DNA from: Bradyrhizobium lablabi | Lineage (GTDB): Bacteria > Pseudomonadota > Alphaproteobacteria > Rhizobiales > Xanthobacteraceae | Length of the DNA stretch: 64,000 nucleotides | Assembly (NCBI RefSeq): GCF_018129385.1 | Contig: NZ_JAFCLN010000001.1 | Location: forward strand, 682,001 to 746,000 | Direction of reading: 5' to 3' | Part shown: positions 7,957-17,266 of the stretch, in pieces | Layout of the letters: each line of letters opens with the position of its first letter | Numbering within the stretch: position 1 is the first letter of the stretch | Made by a program: the position numbers and the translations under genes | Notes under the pieces: model-generated | Seen by the model: the letters and a program-made list of their open reading frames with translations, nothing else | What the model was told of the DNA's origin: nothing | The model's database searches: none

Positions 7957-9093
7957 TCAGTCCAGGGGCGGCATCGCCGAGAGCAGGCGAGCGAGGCCAA
8001 CCTGCGAATTCGTGCCCGTCTTCTCGAACGAGCGGGCCAAGTGGGTCTTCACGGTCGCAGGCGTTACTCCCAGCACCTTCGCGGTCTGGGGGCCATTCAA
8101 GCCGCTGGCGATCAGACTGGCAACGCGCGCCTCCGCTGCCGTCAGTCCAAAGGCGGACTGTAGTGCTCTCACGGTGTTCTTGTGTCGTGCATTGGGATCG
8201 AGGATCAGCACCAGTGCGCGGGCGGAGTCGGCAAGCTTCCATAGCTCGAACGCGGGCGGCGGAAGCGGGACCGGAACCACCAGCAACGATCCGTTGCCGG
8301 ACAGGCGCGTGATCCTGACCGGCTCGCCGATGCGGCTGTCGCCGCCCGAGGCGACATCGAGCGCATCGCTCAATGCCTGCGAGAACGCAGCGACTTCCAC
8401 CGGAAACGGACTGCCGGCCTGCAACCGCCTGTCGCGGTCGAGCGAAAGGCCGTCGCGGCGGACAAAGAGCTGCTCTGCCGCCGCGTTGGCGAACCGGACG
8501 CGCTGCCGGCCGTCGATCAACAATGCGGCGCTCGGCATCAGGTTCAGGATCCGCTCGAGCTGCCTGGTGCCGTCCATCAGCGGGGCGAGCTTGATGCTGG
8601 CTTCCAGCGCCCGGCAAAGGTGCGGGGCCAGCGCGTCAAGCCGCTGCGCACTTTCCGCGGCCCATTTCTCGCGGCGGCGTTGAATCGAGAAATGCAGGCC
8701 CCCGAAACCACCGTCAATCGCCAGCGACGGCAGCATGACGCTCATGCCGTCCACGATTGCGCCCGGAGCCAACACGTCATCGTGGAACGATGTCCTGCTG
8801 ACCGATGAAAAGGGGACCAGCGACGACATCATCACCACGCGCCGATTCGGGACCACCCTTTCCATGGCTTTGGTCCAGGGGTTGGCGAGATGACGGTCCT
8901 CGAACACCTTGGCAAAAACGGGCGACAGCCGGCCGATCTCCATCATGCTCTCGCCGCGGCGAAGGTTGACGTAAGCGGCCATTCCCCCGAGCACGCCCAG
9001 TCGATCGGAAACGGTTGTCAGTAAACCTGGCCAGCGAGCCGGATCGGCCACGACAGAATAGATGTCGTCAATGAGTCGCTCATCGCCCGCCAT
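7957..9093 (-). CDS. LuxR-family (GerE HTH) transcriptional regulator
   Basis: A 378-residue protein with a C-terminal LuxR/GerE helix-turn-helix from about residue 317 (LTAAEARVASLIASGL, then VTPATVKTHLARSFEKTG). The N-terminal 300 residues look like an all-purpose sensing region: DDIYSVVADPARWPGLL at the start, and a PAS-like part around 'ALLIDGRQRVRFANAAAEQLF'. It has no receiver Asp pattern, so it is not a response regulator. This architecture is common and poorly studied in Bradyrhizobium. The target genes are unknown; the neighbours are an orphan binding protein (convergent) and an oxidoreductase (upstream, same strand). Confidence 0.85.
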   Translation of the reverse strand: MAGDERLIDDIYSVVADPARWPGLLTTVSDRLGVLGGMAAYVNLRRGESMMEIGRLSPVFAKVFEDRHLANPWTKAMERVVPNRRVVMMSSLVPFSSVSRTSFHDDVLAPGAIVDGMSVMLPSLAIDGGFGGLHFSIQRRREKWAAESAQRLDALAPHLCRALEASIKLAPLMDGTRQLERILNLMPSAALLIDGRQRVRFANAAAEQLFVRRDGLSLDRDRRLQAGSPFPVEVAAFSQALSDALDVASGGDSRIGEPVRITRLSGNGSLLVVPVPLPPPAFELWKLADSARALVLILDPNARHKNTVRALQSAFGLTAAEARVASLIASGLNGPQTAKVLGVTPATVKTHLARSFEKTGTNSQVGLARLLSAMPPLD

Positions 9094-9167
9094 TCGCGGC
9101 TCCGCGCTCCAGACCCGTCCATCGGCGAGTGTAGCATGGCCCGGTCGCGGACCATATCACCCGATCG

Positions 9168-9205
9168 GGCGAGAGCCCCTGAAAGGGTTGCCCGACCCTC
9201 TCGCC
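9168..9205 (-). terminator. Hairpin after the Gfo/Idh/MocA gene
   Basis: GGCGAGAG (9168-9175) and CTCTCGCC (9198-9205) form an 8-bp stem, with a smaller CCC/GGG pairing possible inside the loop. It lies 26 bases past the stop of the oxidoreductase and before the LuxR-type gene on the same strand. There is no T-run, so termination is a weak inference. Confidence 0.3.
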
Positions 9206-9230
9206 GCAGCAGACTTTCTTCAGCGCACCC

Positions 9231-10400
9231 TCACAACGTAATCCTGCGTCCCTCCTCCGCAGCCCAATAGCCGGCGTAATTCACCTTGATGGTCTCGAAG
9301 GCCAGCGCGAGATCGGAGAGCGGCTGTCGTCCGCTCGCGACGCATTCCATGAAATCCTGGATCTCCTGCAAGTAGCCGCGCGTCCATTCCTCCTCGAGGC
9401 AGATGTACTGCCAGCCCGTCTTGCGATCGACCTTCTCGGTGATGTAGACGCCGGCGAGCTTTTCCTCCGATGTCTGGTAGCTCATCATGTGATTGTTCGG
9501 CGTGATGTTGGCGAACAGTGCGCCGCCGCTAGTATAGGTCTCGATCAGGTTGCGCACACCGCCCGCGATCATGTCGCCGGAGAATACGGTGGCTTTGGTG
9601 CCGTCGGAAAAGGTGACGGTCAGCGTGCCCCAATCCTCGACATCGACCGGATTTGATTTCACCACGCCGCGCTCATGCGGCGGCAGGCAGGCCGCGACGT
9701 TGCCGACGTCGCAGGTCACGCTCGCCACAGTAATCTGCTGGCCGCGCGCGCGGGCTTCGACCTGCTTGAGATACAGCACCGCCGATAGCGGGTGGCATCC
9801 CATCCGGATCAGCGAGCCGCCGCCGGTCAGCGCCCACTGCGCGGCGTGCGCCGCATGCGAGCCCGAGTGGCTCTCCTCACCCTTCATGAACAGGATCTTG
9901 TCCCTGGTGGCTTTCAGTATCTCCACCGTCTTGGTCACCGCCGGGGCATAGATCCAGTCTTCCGCGTACATGAAGAGTTTTCCGGTTGCCTCGATCGCGG
10001 CGCGGGTCGCCTGCATTTCCTTCAGCACCCGCTCGTACATCAGCGCCTTGGGCACATGCTTGCCGATCGGCGCCTTGTCCCCTTCCCGCCCGAAATAGCC
10101 GGCGAACGGCTTTTCGCAGATCACATGCTTGCCCGCGCGCATTGCCTCGACGATCATTTCGGCATGCACATTGGGCGGCGTGCAGATGTCGATCACGTCG
10201 AGTTCGCGGTCGGCGATCAACTCGCCAAAGCTGCGACAGGTTCTCGCGATGTTGTGCCGGCGCGCGAAATCGAGCACATGCTCGCCCCTCGCTGCGACGG
10301 CCGCCACTTCGACATCCACGCCGTAGACGCGCCTGTAGGCGTAGATATGCAGCTCCGCGACGAAGCCGCAGCCGGCGAGGCCGACTCTTATTTTGGTCAT
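9231..10400 (-). CDS. Gfo/Idh/MocA family oxidoreductase
   Basis: A 389-residue NAD(P)-dependent oxidoreductase of the glucose-fructose oxidoreductase / inositol dehydrogenase family. The Rossmann start TKIRVGLAGCGFVAELH follows directly after ATG at 10400, which fixes the start; the frame stays open further upstream without similarity. DVIDICTPPNVHAE and CEKPFAGYF (the conserved EKP lysine motif) are plain, and YAEDWIYAPA follows in the substrate domain. It should act on a sugar, inositol or similar polyol in the cytosol. It stands between a regulator and a small ORF, and the specific substrate is not deducible. Confidence 0.92.
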   Translation of the reverse strand: MTKIRVGLAGCGFVAELHIYAYRRVYGVDVEVAAVAARGEHVLDFARRHNIARTCRSFGELIADRELDVIDICTPPNVHAEMIVEAMRAGKHVICEKPFAGYFGREGDKAPIGKHVPKALMYERVLKEMQATRAAIEATGKLFMYAEDWIYAPAVTKTVEILKATRDKILFMKGEESHSGSHAAHAAQWALTGGGSLIRMGCHPLSAVLYLKQVEARARGQQITVASVTCDVGNVAACLPPHERGVVKSNPVDVEDWGTLTVTFSDGTKATVFSGDMIAGGVRNLIETYTSGGALFANITPNNHMMSYQTSEEKLAGVYITEKVDRKTGWQYICLEEEWTRGYLQEIQDFMECVASGRQPLSDLALAFETIKVNYAGYWAAEEGRRITL

Positions 10401-10524
10401 TTGCGGATGTCTCCAGTGATCGGTCGGCAGGAAATGCGTTGCGGCTGGCACCGCCTGATTGCGCTCCGATTGTCCTACAGCGTCATGAGGCGGACAAGAG
10501 GCCGGCGCGCGAACGCTCGCGCTA

Positions 10525-10710
10525 TCACTCGCGCGGGATCGGATGCAGCTTTGCCAACTGGTCGAGCGGCAGCTTTGCTTCCCGATCCGAGAGCTGGAAG
10601 CGGACGATGACGTCCTGACGTCCAAGCTGGCCCCAAAGCGCGTCCGACGACCATTTTTGCGGTTCTGGTCCGCGCAGGCCCTCGACCCAAACAAGGTAGC
10701 ACTCGGTCAT
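10525..10710 (-). CDS. Small conserved-looking hypothetical protein
   Basis: A 61-residue frame starting TECYLVWVEGLRGPEP and ending LAKLHPIPRE. It is tryptophan-containing, balanced in charge and protein-like. ATG at 10710 has a GAGGA box about 9 bases upstream; a TTG 21 bases earlier is the alternative. There is no signal peptide or known domain. It precedes the Gfo/Idh/MocA gene on the same strand by about 125 bases. A real gene is likely but not proven. Confidence 0.5.
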   Translation of the reverse strand: MTECYLVWVEGLRGPEPQKWSSDALWGQLGRQDVIVRFQLSDREAKLPLDQLAKLHPIPRE

Positions 10711-10983
10711 GGGAAGCGTCCTCTGGGACAACCCCGTCGATCGCTCCTAAGCCGCGCCGGCGCCACCGTCAAGTGAACGGGATCGCCAGCGATTTGCAGC
10801 GCCCGCCGTGCGATCTCGAAATCATTCGGAACCATTCGGAATCCTTCCGGGTCACGGTGAGCTATCCCTATGGCCACGCTGCTCGCAAGTACGAAACGCA
10901 GGACCGCTACCCCGCCTGGAGCGGAGGTAACGATCAGCGCCGCCAATCGTACTTCGATTGACGCCTCAACAGGAGTGGACATC

Positions 10984-11763
10984 ATGATGATGAACCGACG
11001 CGCGTTTTCGACCGCCTTGCTTGCCGGCGCGGCAGCTTCGCTGATCTCCACCGGCGGCATGGCCGCCAACACAACGCTGCCGAAGGCGCGCAATGTCGTG
11101 CTCGTGCACGGACTGTTCGCCGATGGCTCGTGCTGGACCGAGGTGATTGCGCGATTGCAGGCGGCGGGACTCAACGTCACTTCCGTGCAAAATCCCCTGA
11201 CGACGCTGCCCGAGGCGGTGGCTTCCGCCGAGCGCGTGCTGGCGCGGCAGGATGGTCCGACGGTGCTGGTCGGCCACTCCTTTTCCGGCATGATCGTCAC
11301 CGAAGCCGGCGTGCATCCCAATGTTTCGGCGCTGGTCTATGTGGCTGCGCGCGCGCCCGATGCGGGCGAGGATTATGCGGCTCTCGCCAAGACATTCCCG
11401 ACGCCGCCGGCAAGCGCCGGCATCGTGTTCGACGGCGATGAGGGGCGCCTTTCCGAAGAAGCTTTCCTGCGCGATTTCGCGGGCGACCTGCCGAAGGAGA
11501 AGGCGAAGGTGCTCTATGCCGTGCAGGAGCCGTTCCACAAGGCGCTGCTCACCGGCAAGACGACGCAGGCGGCATGGCGAAGCAAACCGAGCTACTACGC
11601 CGTCTCGACGGAAGATCGCACCATCAATCCGGACCTCGAGCGCTTCATGGCCAAGCGGATGGGCGCGAAAACGATTGAAGTAAAGGCGAGCCACCTCTCG
11701 ATGATCTCGCAGCCGGAGGAAATCACACAGCTCATCCTTCAAGCCACGGGACAGCAGCCCTGA
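10984..11763 (+). CDS. Exported alpha/beta hydrolase
   Basis: A 259-residue alpha/beta-hydrolase fold protein. NRRAF at residues 4-8 followed by an Ala-rich helix looks like a Tat-type signal. The oxyanion-loop segment VLVHGLFADGSCW and the nucleophile elbow GHSFSGM (Ser at about 99) are clear; the late ASHLSM supplies the His. The sequence resembles the salicylate-esterase/hydroxynitrile-lyase-like short hydrolases common in soil bacteria. A ribosome site AGGAG precedes the first of three clustered ATGs at 10984; 10987 and 10990 are alternatives. It has no obvious operon partners. Confidence 0.88.
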   Translation: MMMNRRAFSTALLAGAAASLISTGGMAANTTLPKARNVVLVHGLFADGSCWTEVIARLQAAGLNVTSVQNPLTTLPEAVASAERVLARQDGPTVLVGHSFSGMIVTEAGVHPNVSALVYVAARAPDAGEDYAALAKTFPTPPASAGIVFDGDEGRLSEEAFLRDFAGDLPKEKAKVLYAVQEPFHKALLTGKTTQAAWRSKPSYYAVSTEDRTINPDLERFMAKRMGAKTIEVKASHLSMISQPEEITQLILQATGQQP

Positions 11764-11829
11764 CAGGGCCGGGCGCCGCTGAAGCCAAGGTTCCCGGCTG
11801 GCGCCTGGCGATCCGCAACGCCTCGCCGG

Positions 11830-12843
11830 CTACAGAGTGAGTTCGATCTCCTTCTTCAGAACAGCCCGGCCGTCGCGTTCGACAACATAGGAGGCCTTGT
11901 AAGTGCCGCGGTCCCAGCCGGAGGCTGGGCGCTTTCTGCCGGTGAACAGCATGAACTGCGCCTTGTCCCTATCAAGCTGTGAGGCTCTGTTTTCGGCGAT
12001 GACCTTCCCCGCTGGATCCCTGAGGACCAGATGTTGCGCATCGCCCGCCTTCAGGCCGATCGCGCGCACAAAGAAGACGAGTGCCGCCGCGCTGGCAGAC
12101 AGCGACTCGCTGTTCGCAGTTCCATCCTCGATAGATTCCATTGTCACCGGAGCGTCCGAGAAGCCCGCGTTCAGGACGGCGCGCTCCTCGTAAGCGAGTT
12201 GCGCGTGAGTCTCGGGATACCACAGCGATTTGCCGCTCCCGCAAGCGTTGGAAGCAGCGCCAAATGCGAATGGGTCGACGATTGCTCCGTTGTGCCTGAC
12301 TGTGAAATGCAGGTGAGGATATTCAGTCAGTCCCGAGAGGCCGACCCGGCCGATCGGCTGCCCCGCTTTCACCATCTCGCCAGGCTTTACCGACAGACTC
12401 GTGTTGGCCATGTGGCAATATTGAGTTTCCCAGTTCTCTGGATGTTCAATCACAACGCCATTGCCACACTCAACGTCGCGAACGGCTTCTCGTGACGATT
12501 TGCCAAACGCACCGTCTGGCATACCGTCTCGTGTGCGAAGAACCCGCCCGCTCGCGGAAGCAATCACCTCGACGCCCGCCTTTTGCGCAGCCAACGACGG
12601 TAAGCGAAAGTCCGTCCCGTTATGCCCGTTATATGTCAGTGTGCCGCATTTATAATCTTGCGCCGACGAGGACGGATCGATGTCAACGTAATTCTGGATG
12701 TAGCAGGTTCGTCCGGGCTGGCAGGCGATTGGCATCCCCAGTTGAATGCCTTGCGCAATCGCATCGGGCGAAAAGCCGAGTGTTACCGCGATAGCGGCCG
12801 CTCGGAGAACGTTCACTCTTCGAACAACGTCCCGGACCATCAT
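11830..12843 (-). CDS. Secreted M23 (LytM-type) metallopeptidase
   Basis: A 337-residue exported protein with a signal peptide ending near DAIA. The zinc-peptidase motifs are in order: HNGTD (H74, D78), YCHM (H144) and HLHF (H177, H179). These fit an M23 endopeptidase that cuts peptidoglycan cross-links, or a close relative. After about residue 190 there is an extra domain (to 337) of beta-rich sequence without catalytic motifs. It is the last gene of the minus-strand run headed by the RTX and type I secretion genes, 32 bases after a LuxR-type regulator. It might open the wall for secretion or be an unrelated neighbour. Confidence 0.88.
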   Translation of the reverse strand: MMVRDVVRRVNVLRAAAIAVTLGFSPDAIAQGIQLGMPIACQPGRTCYIQNYVDIDPSSSAQDYKCGTLTYNGHNGTDFRLPSLAAQKAGVEVIASASGRVLRTRDGMPDGAFGKSSREAVRDVECGNGVVIEHPENWETQYCHMANTSLSVKPGEMVKAGQPIGRVGLSGLTEYPHLHFTVRHNGAIVDPFAFGAASNACGSGKSLWYPETHAQLAYEERAVLNAGFSDAPVTMESIEDGTANSESLSASAAALVFFVRAIGLKAGDAQHLVLRDPAGKVIAENRASQLDRDKAQFMLFTGRKRPASGWDRGTYKASYVVERDGRAVLKKEIELTL

Positions 12844-12875
12844 GACACCTTGCGCATCGGTTCAGTCACCGCTTG

Positions 12876-14057
12876 TCAACCGGCATCCGACGGCGCCGGG
12901 CCGATCGCCTTCTCGCGACCGGCGGCCCCGAACGGAGATTGCGTGAGATGATAGAGCAGAAAGAACTCCGCTTGCCGATTGATGCCCAGTTTCAGCATGA
13001 TCCGTTTGGTATAGGTTCTTACGGTTGCCTCGGTCAGTTGCAAGCCCGCTCCGATATCGCGCGGACACTGGAACTGAAGAATCCGGGCGATGATTCTCTC
13101 GTCAGCCCAGTTCAAGCCGAAGGCGGATGCGATACGGTGCGCGCCCAGTTCTTCATCGAATTGCGGCACAATGACCAATGCCTTGCTCTTGTCATAGTGT
13201 GTCGGCGCGGCTCCGATCTTGGCGAAGGCAAACTGCTGGCGCTCGGTCGAAAGGGGCACTGTAGTGTTCAACCGGACCTGACCGGGCCGCGGAACCAGCG
13301 CCTCCCGGATTGCTTCCCTCAGGCTCTCGGTGACCGGGCCGCTGGCCCCTGCGAGCCTGCCGCCGTCCATCTGGACAAGTTCGCGCCTTGAAAGCAGATC
13401 CTGCCCACCGGGATTGGCCTCGTGAACGTGCAGGTTCTCATCGACGATGAAGGCAGGACAAGCCAATTTCTCCAGCCAGGCTGCCGCGTCGGAATCCCGA
13501 TCCACTGGCCGTGGCGCAAGTGAATCGGCGGTCTTCCAAACCGCGCGCACCGCACGGGCGAGACACGGGATTTCAGCCCGCGTCAGCGCAGCCCGGCGCC
13601 ATCCCGCCACAAATACGACAGTCGACCTGTCGCGGGAGGCAAACCTTCCTATGACGGAATGACTGCTTGACCCGGGCTCGCGGCCGATCAGCTTGCGCAC
13701 GAAAGTAGTACGCGCGTTCTCGGGTTCGAGAAGAGCGCAATCTGCGCCTGCACCCTTGCGGGCGATCCGGGCGACGGTCGTGGCGCACGACGGATCGATG
13801 ACGGCGTTTCCGATCCGGGCCTCTTGAAGCTCTGACCCGATCGTGCGCGGCACGACCGCTACGTAGCAACTGTTACAATCGAAAAGCTCAGCGACGGCCT
13901 CACCGAAATATTCGATCGCGCTCTGGTTCGGACCTTGCCGCTCGGGTCGATCTGCCTGGTCCTCGTCAGCGTTCCGAACCGGTTTGTCGGACTCGGCATG
14001 ATTGACGCGAAACTGATACTGCCTGAAACCACGTCCGTACACGGGCGCCTCCTGCAA
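12876..14057 (-). CDS. LuxR-family (GerE HTH) transcriptional regulator in the type I secretion cluster
   Basis: A 393-residue regulator. A GerE-type helix-turn-helix occupies about residues 313-370, with LTEATVRTYTKRIMLKLGI as recognition region. The upstream part has a PAS-like segment (CPAFIVDENLHVHEANPGG). No phospho-acceptor Asp pattern is visible. The overall plan matches the regulator at 7957-9093, so the two are probably distant paralogues. The gene lies 26 bases after the HlyD-type gene, within the RTX/secretion run, suggesting it controls that system. The start could be a few codons further in. Confidence 0.78.
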   Translation of the reverse strand: MQEAPVYGRGFRQYQFRVNHAESDKPVRNADEDQADRPERQGPNQSAIEYFGEAVAELFDCNSCYVAVVPRTIGSELQEARIGNAVIDPSCATTVARIARKGAGADCALLEPENARTTFVRKLIGREPGSSSHSVIGRFASRDRSTVVFVAGWRRAALTRAEIPCLARAVRAVWKTADSLAPRPVDRDSDAAAWLEKLACPAFIVDENLHVHEANPGGQDLLSRRELVQMDGGRLAGASGPVTESLREAIREALVPRPGQVRLNTTVPLSTERQQFAFAKIGAAPTHYDKSKALVIVPQFDEELGAHRIASAFGLNWADERIIARILQFQCPRDIGAGLQLTEATVRTYTKRIMLKLGINRQAEFFLLYHLTQSPFGAAGREKAIGPAPSDAG

Positions 14058-14083
14058 CGTCGCGCAAGCCCCATGCCGACAAG

Positions 14084-15421
14084 CTAGTGCTCCCTAAACG
14101 CACGGTTGACGCGAAGTTCCAAAGGTTGCACCAAATACTGCGCAAAAGTCCGCTCGCCGGTTTCAACAAATATTTCAACGGGCATTCCCGGCATCAATGA
14201 AGAAAGATAGGCGGACGTCGGGCCGTCAATATCGAGCTCCACCTCCGCCATGTACGACGTAACGCCAGTCTTGGTGTCGGTGAGCGCATCCGCCGCCACC
14301 GCGACAACTTTTCCATCAAGCATCGGCCGCCGCCGGATATTCAGCGCCTGAACGCGCACGCGTGCGATCTGTCCGGCATGAACTTCCTCGCGATCCGCCG
14401 GCCTCAACGCTGCCTCGATGACAAGCCGGTCTTCCGTTGGAACTATTTCCAGAAGAGTCTCGCGGGGTGCAAGCACGGCGCGGAGATCCCTGCTGTTGAG
14501 ACCGACGATCTTTCCGCTCTCCGGCGCGTATAATTCGGACCGGCCGAGCTGATCGCGCAATGCGGCAATTTTGTGCCTGATATCTCCGATTTCCTCGCTC
14601 GTGGCGTGACGCTGCCTGGCGATTTCCTGCCCCTGATTGAAGCCGAGCTGTCGTCGCTTGTCCTCCAGCTCCGCCATTTTCCCTTTCATCTCCGCCACTG
14701 ATGCCGAGTTGCGGGCAATCTGTCCGCTGGCTTCGGCTTCGGCCCGCTTCAAGGCGAGCACGCGCGGCTTTCGGGCGAGACCTTTTGCCAGCAGGTAGCT
14801 CGTGTCGGCGATTTCCTCCTGCAACAGCTTGAGTTGTTGCTCGACACCCTGGGTATTGCTTTCGGTACCGCGGATCGAATCCGTCAGTTGCAGCATTTGC
14901 TGATCGACCATCTTGCGCTCGTTCTCGATGGCGGCCAGTCGCGCCGCAAACTCGGCTTCCTGGGTTTGCATCGCGATCCGCGCAGATGCATGGCGCGCGT
15001 TATTCTTCAGTTCGTCAGAAAACGTAATCGACTTGGCGCCGGACTGCTCCGCCGCCAGCCGAGCCTCCAGCGCGAGATCCGCGAAGTATTTTGTCGTCAG
15101 CGAGCCAAGCATCGCTTCGATCTGGGTTGTGTCGAGCCGCGCGATGAGCTGGCCGACCTTAACCTGATCGTTTTCCCTGACATGAATTGACTTTATTATT
15201 CCGCCTTCGAGATGCTGGACGGACTTGCGCTTCGAATGAACCTTTATCACGCCCGGCGCCATAACTGCGCCGCGAAGCGGAACAGTGGTGGCCCATACGC
15301 CGAAGCCGCAAAATTGCAGAATAAGCAGCGCACAGCCCCATACGATGATACGACGCATATCGGATCGCGGCCGTTCCGTGCGTGAAACGGCGGCTATCCG
15401 ACGATGCTGGTCCTGCGTCAT
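14084..15421 (-). CDS. HlyD-family type I secretion periplasmic adaptor
   Basis: A 445-residue membrane fusion protein (PrsE/HlyD type) linking the inner-membrane ABC exporter to an outer-membrane TolC-like channel. It has one membrane helix at about residues 25-45, then the lipoyl-like half VQHLEGGIIKSIHVREND, a long coiled-coil hairpin (about 95-290), and a beta-domain with VIEAALRPADREEVHAGQ typical of the family. Its first four bases overlap the stop of the ABC gene, so the two are translationally coupled. No TolC homologue is in the window and it must come from elsewhere. Confidence 0.93.
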   Translation of the reverse strand: MTQDQHRRIAAVSRTERPRSDMRRIIVWGCALLILQFCGFGVWATTVPLRGAVMAPGVIKVHSKRKSVQHLEGGIIKSIHVRENDQVKVGQLIARLDTTQIEAMLGSLTTKYFADLALEARLAAEQSGAKSITFSDELKNNARHASARIAMQTQEAEFAARLAAIENERKMVDQQMLQLTDSIRGTESNTQGVEQQLKLLQEEIADTSYLLAKGLARKPRVLALKRAEAEASGQIARNSASVAEMKGKMAELEDKRRQLGFNQGQEIARQRHATSEEIGDIRHKIAALRDQLGRSELYAPESGKIVGLNSRDLRAVLAPRETLLEIVPTEDRLVIEAALRPADREEVHAGQIARVRVQALNIRRRPMLDGKVVAVAADALTDTKTGVTSYMAEVELDIDGPTSAYLSSLMPGMPVEIFVETGERTFAQYLVQPLELRVNRAFREH

Positions 15422-17199
15422 CGCGCTGTCTCCCGAGCGGACAGTTTCTGATGTTCAGTGTTGACGCTTACGACATGCGGCTTCGGGACGGGCGACGTGA
15501 CAGGCCGGCGAAGGACTTCGGCCGGTGCCCCAAAGGCAAGCTGCCCGCCATCCCTCAGAAGAAGGACCGCATCCGCGATGGTCAACAGGCGGGGCCGATG
15601 GGTGACTATCACCACCGTGGCGCCGCGCGCTTTCGCCCGCTCGATCGCCGAGCACAGTGCTTGCTCGCCTTCCGGATCGAGATTGGCATTCGGTTCATCC
15701 AGCAGGATCAATTTGCGATTGCCGAAGAATGCCCGGGCAAGGCCGATGCGCTGGCGCTGACCGCCGGAAAGCCTGTTACCATCGCGCCCTATTTCGGTCT
15801 GGTAGCCGGCGGGCAGAGACAGGATCATCTCGTGCGCCTGTGCGTGCACCGCTGCGGCAATGATGTCCTCGTCCCCCGCATCTTCGTCGAAGCCGGCGAT
15901 AGCTTCGGCTACGGTGCCTCCCAGAAGCTGCACGTCTTGAGGAAGATAACCGATAAACTGCCCGAGCTGATCGGCGTCCCAGTCCTGTAGGGCTGCGTCG
16001 TCCAGCCGGATCGTGCCGGCACTCGGACGCTCCAGCCCCGCCATCAAGCGCAGCAAGGTCGATTTTCCGGCACCGGTCGGGCCGATGACGACAACAATCT
16101 CGGAAGGCCGGCATTCAAACGTAACGCCCGCCAGGACCGGACGCTGTACCGTGGCCATCCGGTAAGTCATGCGCTTCACTTCCACCCTGCCGGACGGCGA
16201 CGGCAGCAGCGTTCGCCTGCTCCGAACCAGCATCGGAGCGGCGGCCGCCTGAACCTGCTTCCAGGCCTCGTGTGCGGATGCAAGCGCGCGCCACGCCGAG
16301 ATCAGGCCCTCCATCGGCTGTAGTGTGCGGGCGATCAGGATCGAGCTCGCAATCAAGCTGCCTGCCAGCACTTCGTTCTGAAGCACGAGCCAGGCGCCGG
16401 CGGCGATCGCGGCAACCTGCAACATCGTTCTCACCATGCGGGCCACCGCGCCGATTGCATAAACGCGTTCGCTGGCTCGAACCACAGGCGACAAGGTCTG
16501 ATCGTTGAGGTCCATGAACTCGCGGACCGCGCCTTTGGTCCAGCCCATCGCGCGCACCAGGCCGGAATGCCGGACGATTCCGTCAAGGGCAGCCTGGGCC
16601 GCTTGTGCGGCGTGCTGCGCCTGCGCGATTTCGGCCTTGGCAACCCAGCGGCTTACGACCCCCATGGCGAGCAGAATTACCGATCCGATCAGCGCAATCA
16701 CACCATACCAGGGGTGCAGAAAGAAGAGGATGAAGATGAATGCCGGAAGAAAGGGCGCGTCCAGCAGCGACGCAACGGTGTTACTGGAGAGGAACGTCCT
16801 CAACTCGCGCAGATTTGCCAGGTCGTGTGCCCTGCCATCGCCGCGACCGGTGGCATCAACGATCGTGCTTTCAAGCACGATAGGAGCGAGATATCGCTCA
16901 AATCTGACCGCGAAGCGACTGAGCAGCCGGCTGCGCAGGGTGTCGAAGCAAGCGCTGAAAACAAGCGCAAAGGCAGCAATGACCGTGAGACCAACAAGGG
17001 TTTCGACGCTGCCGCTGCTGATCACCCGGTCAAACACTTCAATGGAATAGAACGGCAGGACCAGAAGCAGCACGTTGATGGACACGCTAAAGGCGACGAT
17101 CCACACCAAAGCGGATCGTCCCGGAAGCGATGCAAGCAGCGATCTTCGACCAGCCGCTGAAATCTCACCACGGTTACGCGAGTACATGAGTGGCGGCAC
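15418..17199 (-). CDS. Type I secretion ABC transporter (permease/ATPase)
   Basis: A 593-residue PrsD/HlyB-type exporter. The N-terminal part has several membrane helices (first at about residues 30-52). The ATPase domain shows Walker A GPTGAGKST (373-381), the LSGGQRQR signature and LLDEPNANLD. The length fits exporters without an N-terminal peptidase-like domain. It should pump the RTX protein encoded just upstream (68 bases apart) out of the cell with the HlyD-type partner. A perfect GC hairpin separates it from the RTX gene. Confidence 0.94.
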   Translation of the reverse strand: MPPLMYSRNRGEISAAGRRSLLASLPGRSALVWIVAFSVSINVLLLVLPFYSIEVFDRVISSGSVETLVGLTVIAAFALVFSACFDTLRSRLLSRFAVRFERYLAPIVLESTIVDATGRGDGRAHDLANLRELRTFLSSNTVASLLDAPFLPAFIFILFFLHPWYGVIALIGSVILLAMGVVSRWVAKAEIAQAQHAAQAAQAALDGIVRHSGLVRAMGWTKGAVREFMDLNDQTLSPVVRASERVYAIGAVARMVRTMLQVAAIAAGAWLVLQNEVLAGSLIASSILIARTLQPMEGLISAWRALASAHEAWKQVQAAAAPMLVRSRRTLLPSPSGRVEVKRMTYRMATVQRPVLAGVTFECRPSEIVVVIGPTGAGKSTLLRLMAGLERPSAGTIRLDDAALQDWDADQLGQFIGYLPQDVQLLGGTVAEAIAGFDEDAGDEDIIAAAVHAQAHEMILSLPAGYQTEIGRDGNRLSGGQRQRIGLARAFFGNRKLILLDEPNANLDPEGEQALCSAIERAKARGATVVIVTHRPRLLTIADAVLLLRDGGQLAFGAPAEVLRRPVTSPVPKPHVVSVNTEHQKLSARETAR

Positions 17200-17231
17200 T
17201 ATCGCTAACGGAGTACTGCCGAGGCAGAGGA

Positions 17232-17255
17232 GCGGGGCGGCCTCGGCCGCCCCGC
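17232..17255 (-). terminator. GC-rich hairpin between RTX and exporter genes
   Basis: GCGGGGCGGCC (17232-17242) and GGCCGCCCCGC (17245-17255) are exact inverted copies, giving an 11-bp stem whose innermost pairs probably open as loop. It begins 12 bases beyond the RTX stop codon. No T-run follows on the minus strand, so it may be a partial terminator or a 3' stabiliser that keeps RTX mRNA more abundant than exporter mRNA. Confidence 0.55.
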
Positions 17256-17266
17256 CGGATCGAACG

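Noticed and set aside
6612..8000. A 462-residue minus-strand open frame opposite the orphan binding protein
   Set aside because: Antisense to a well-supported gene and overlapping the end of the LuxR-type regulator; no motifs.
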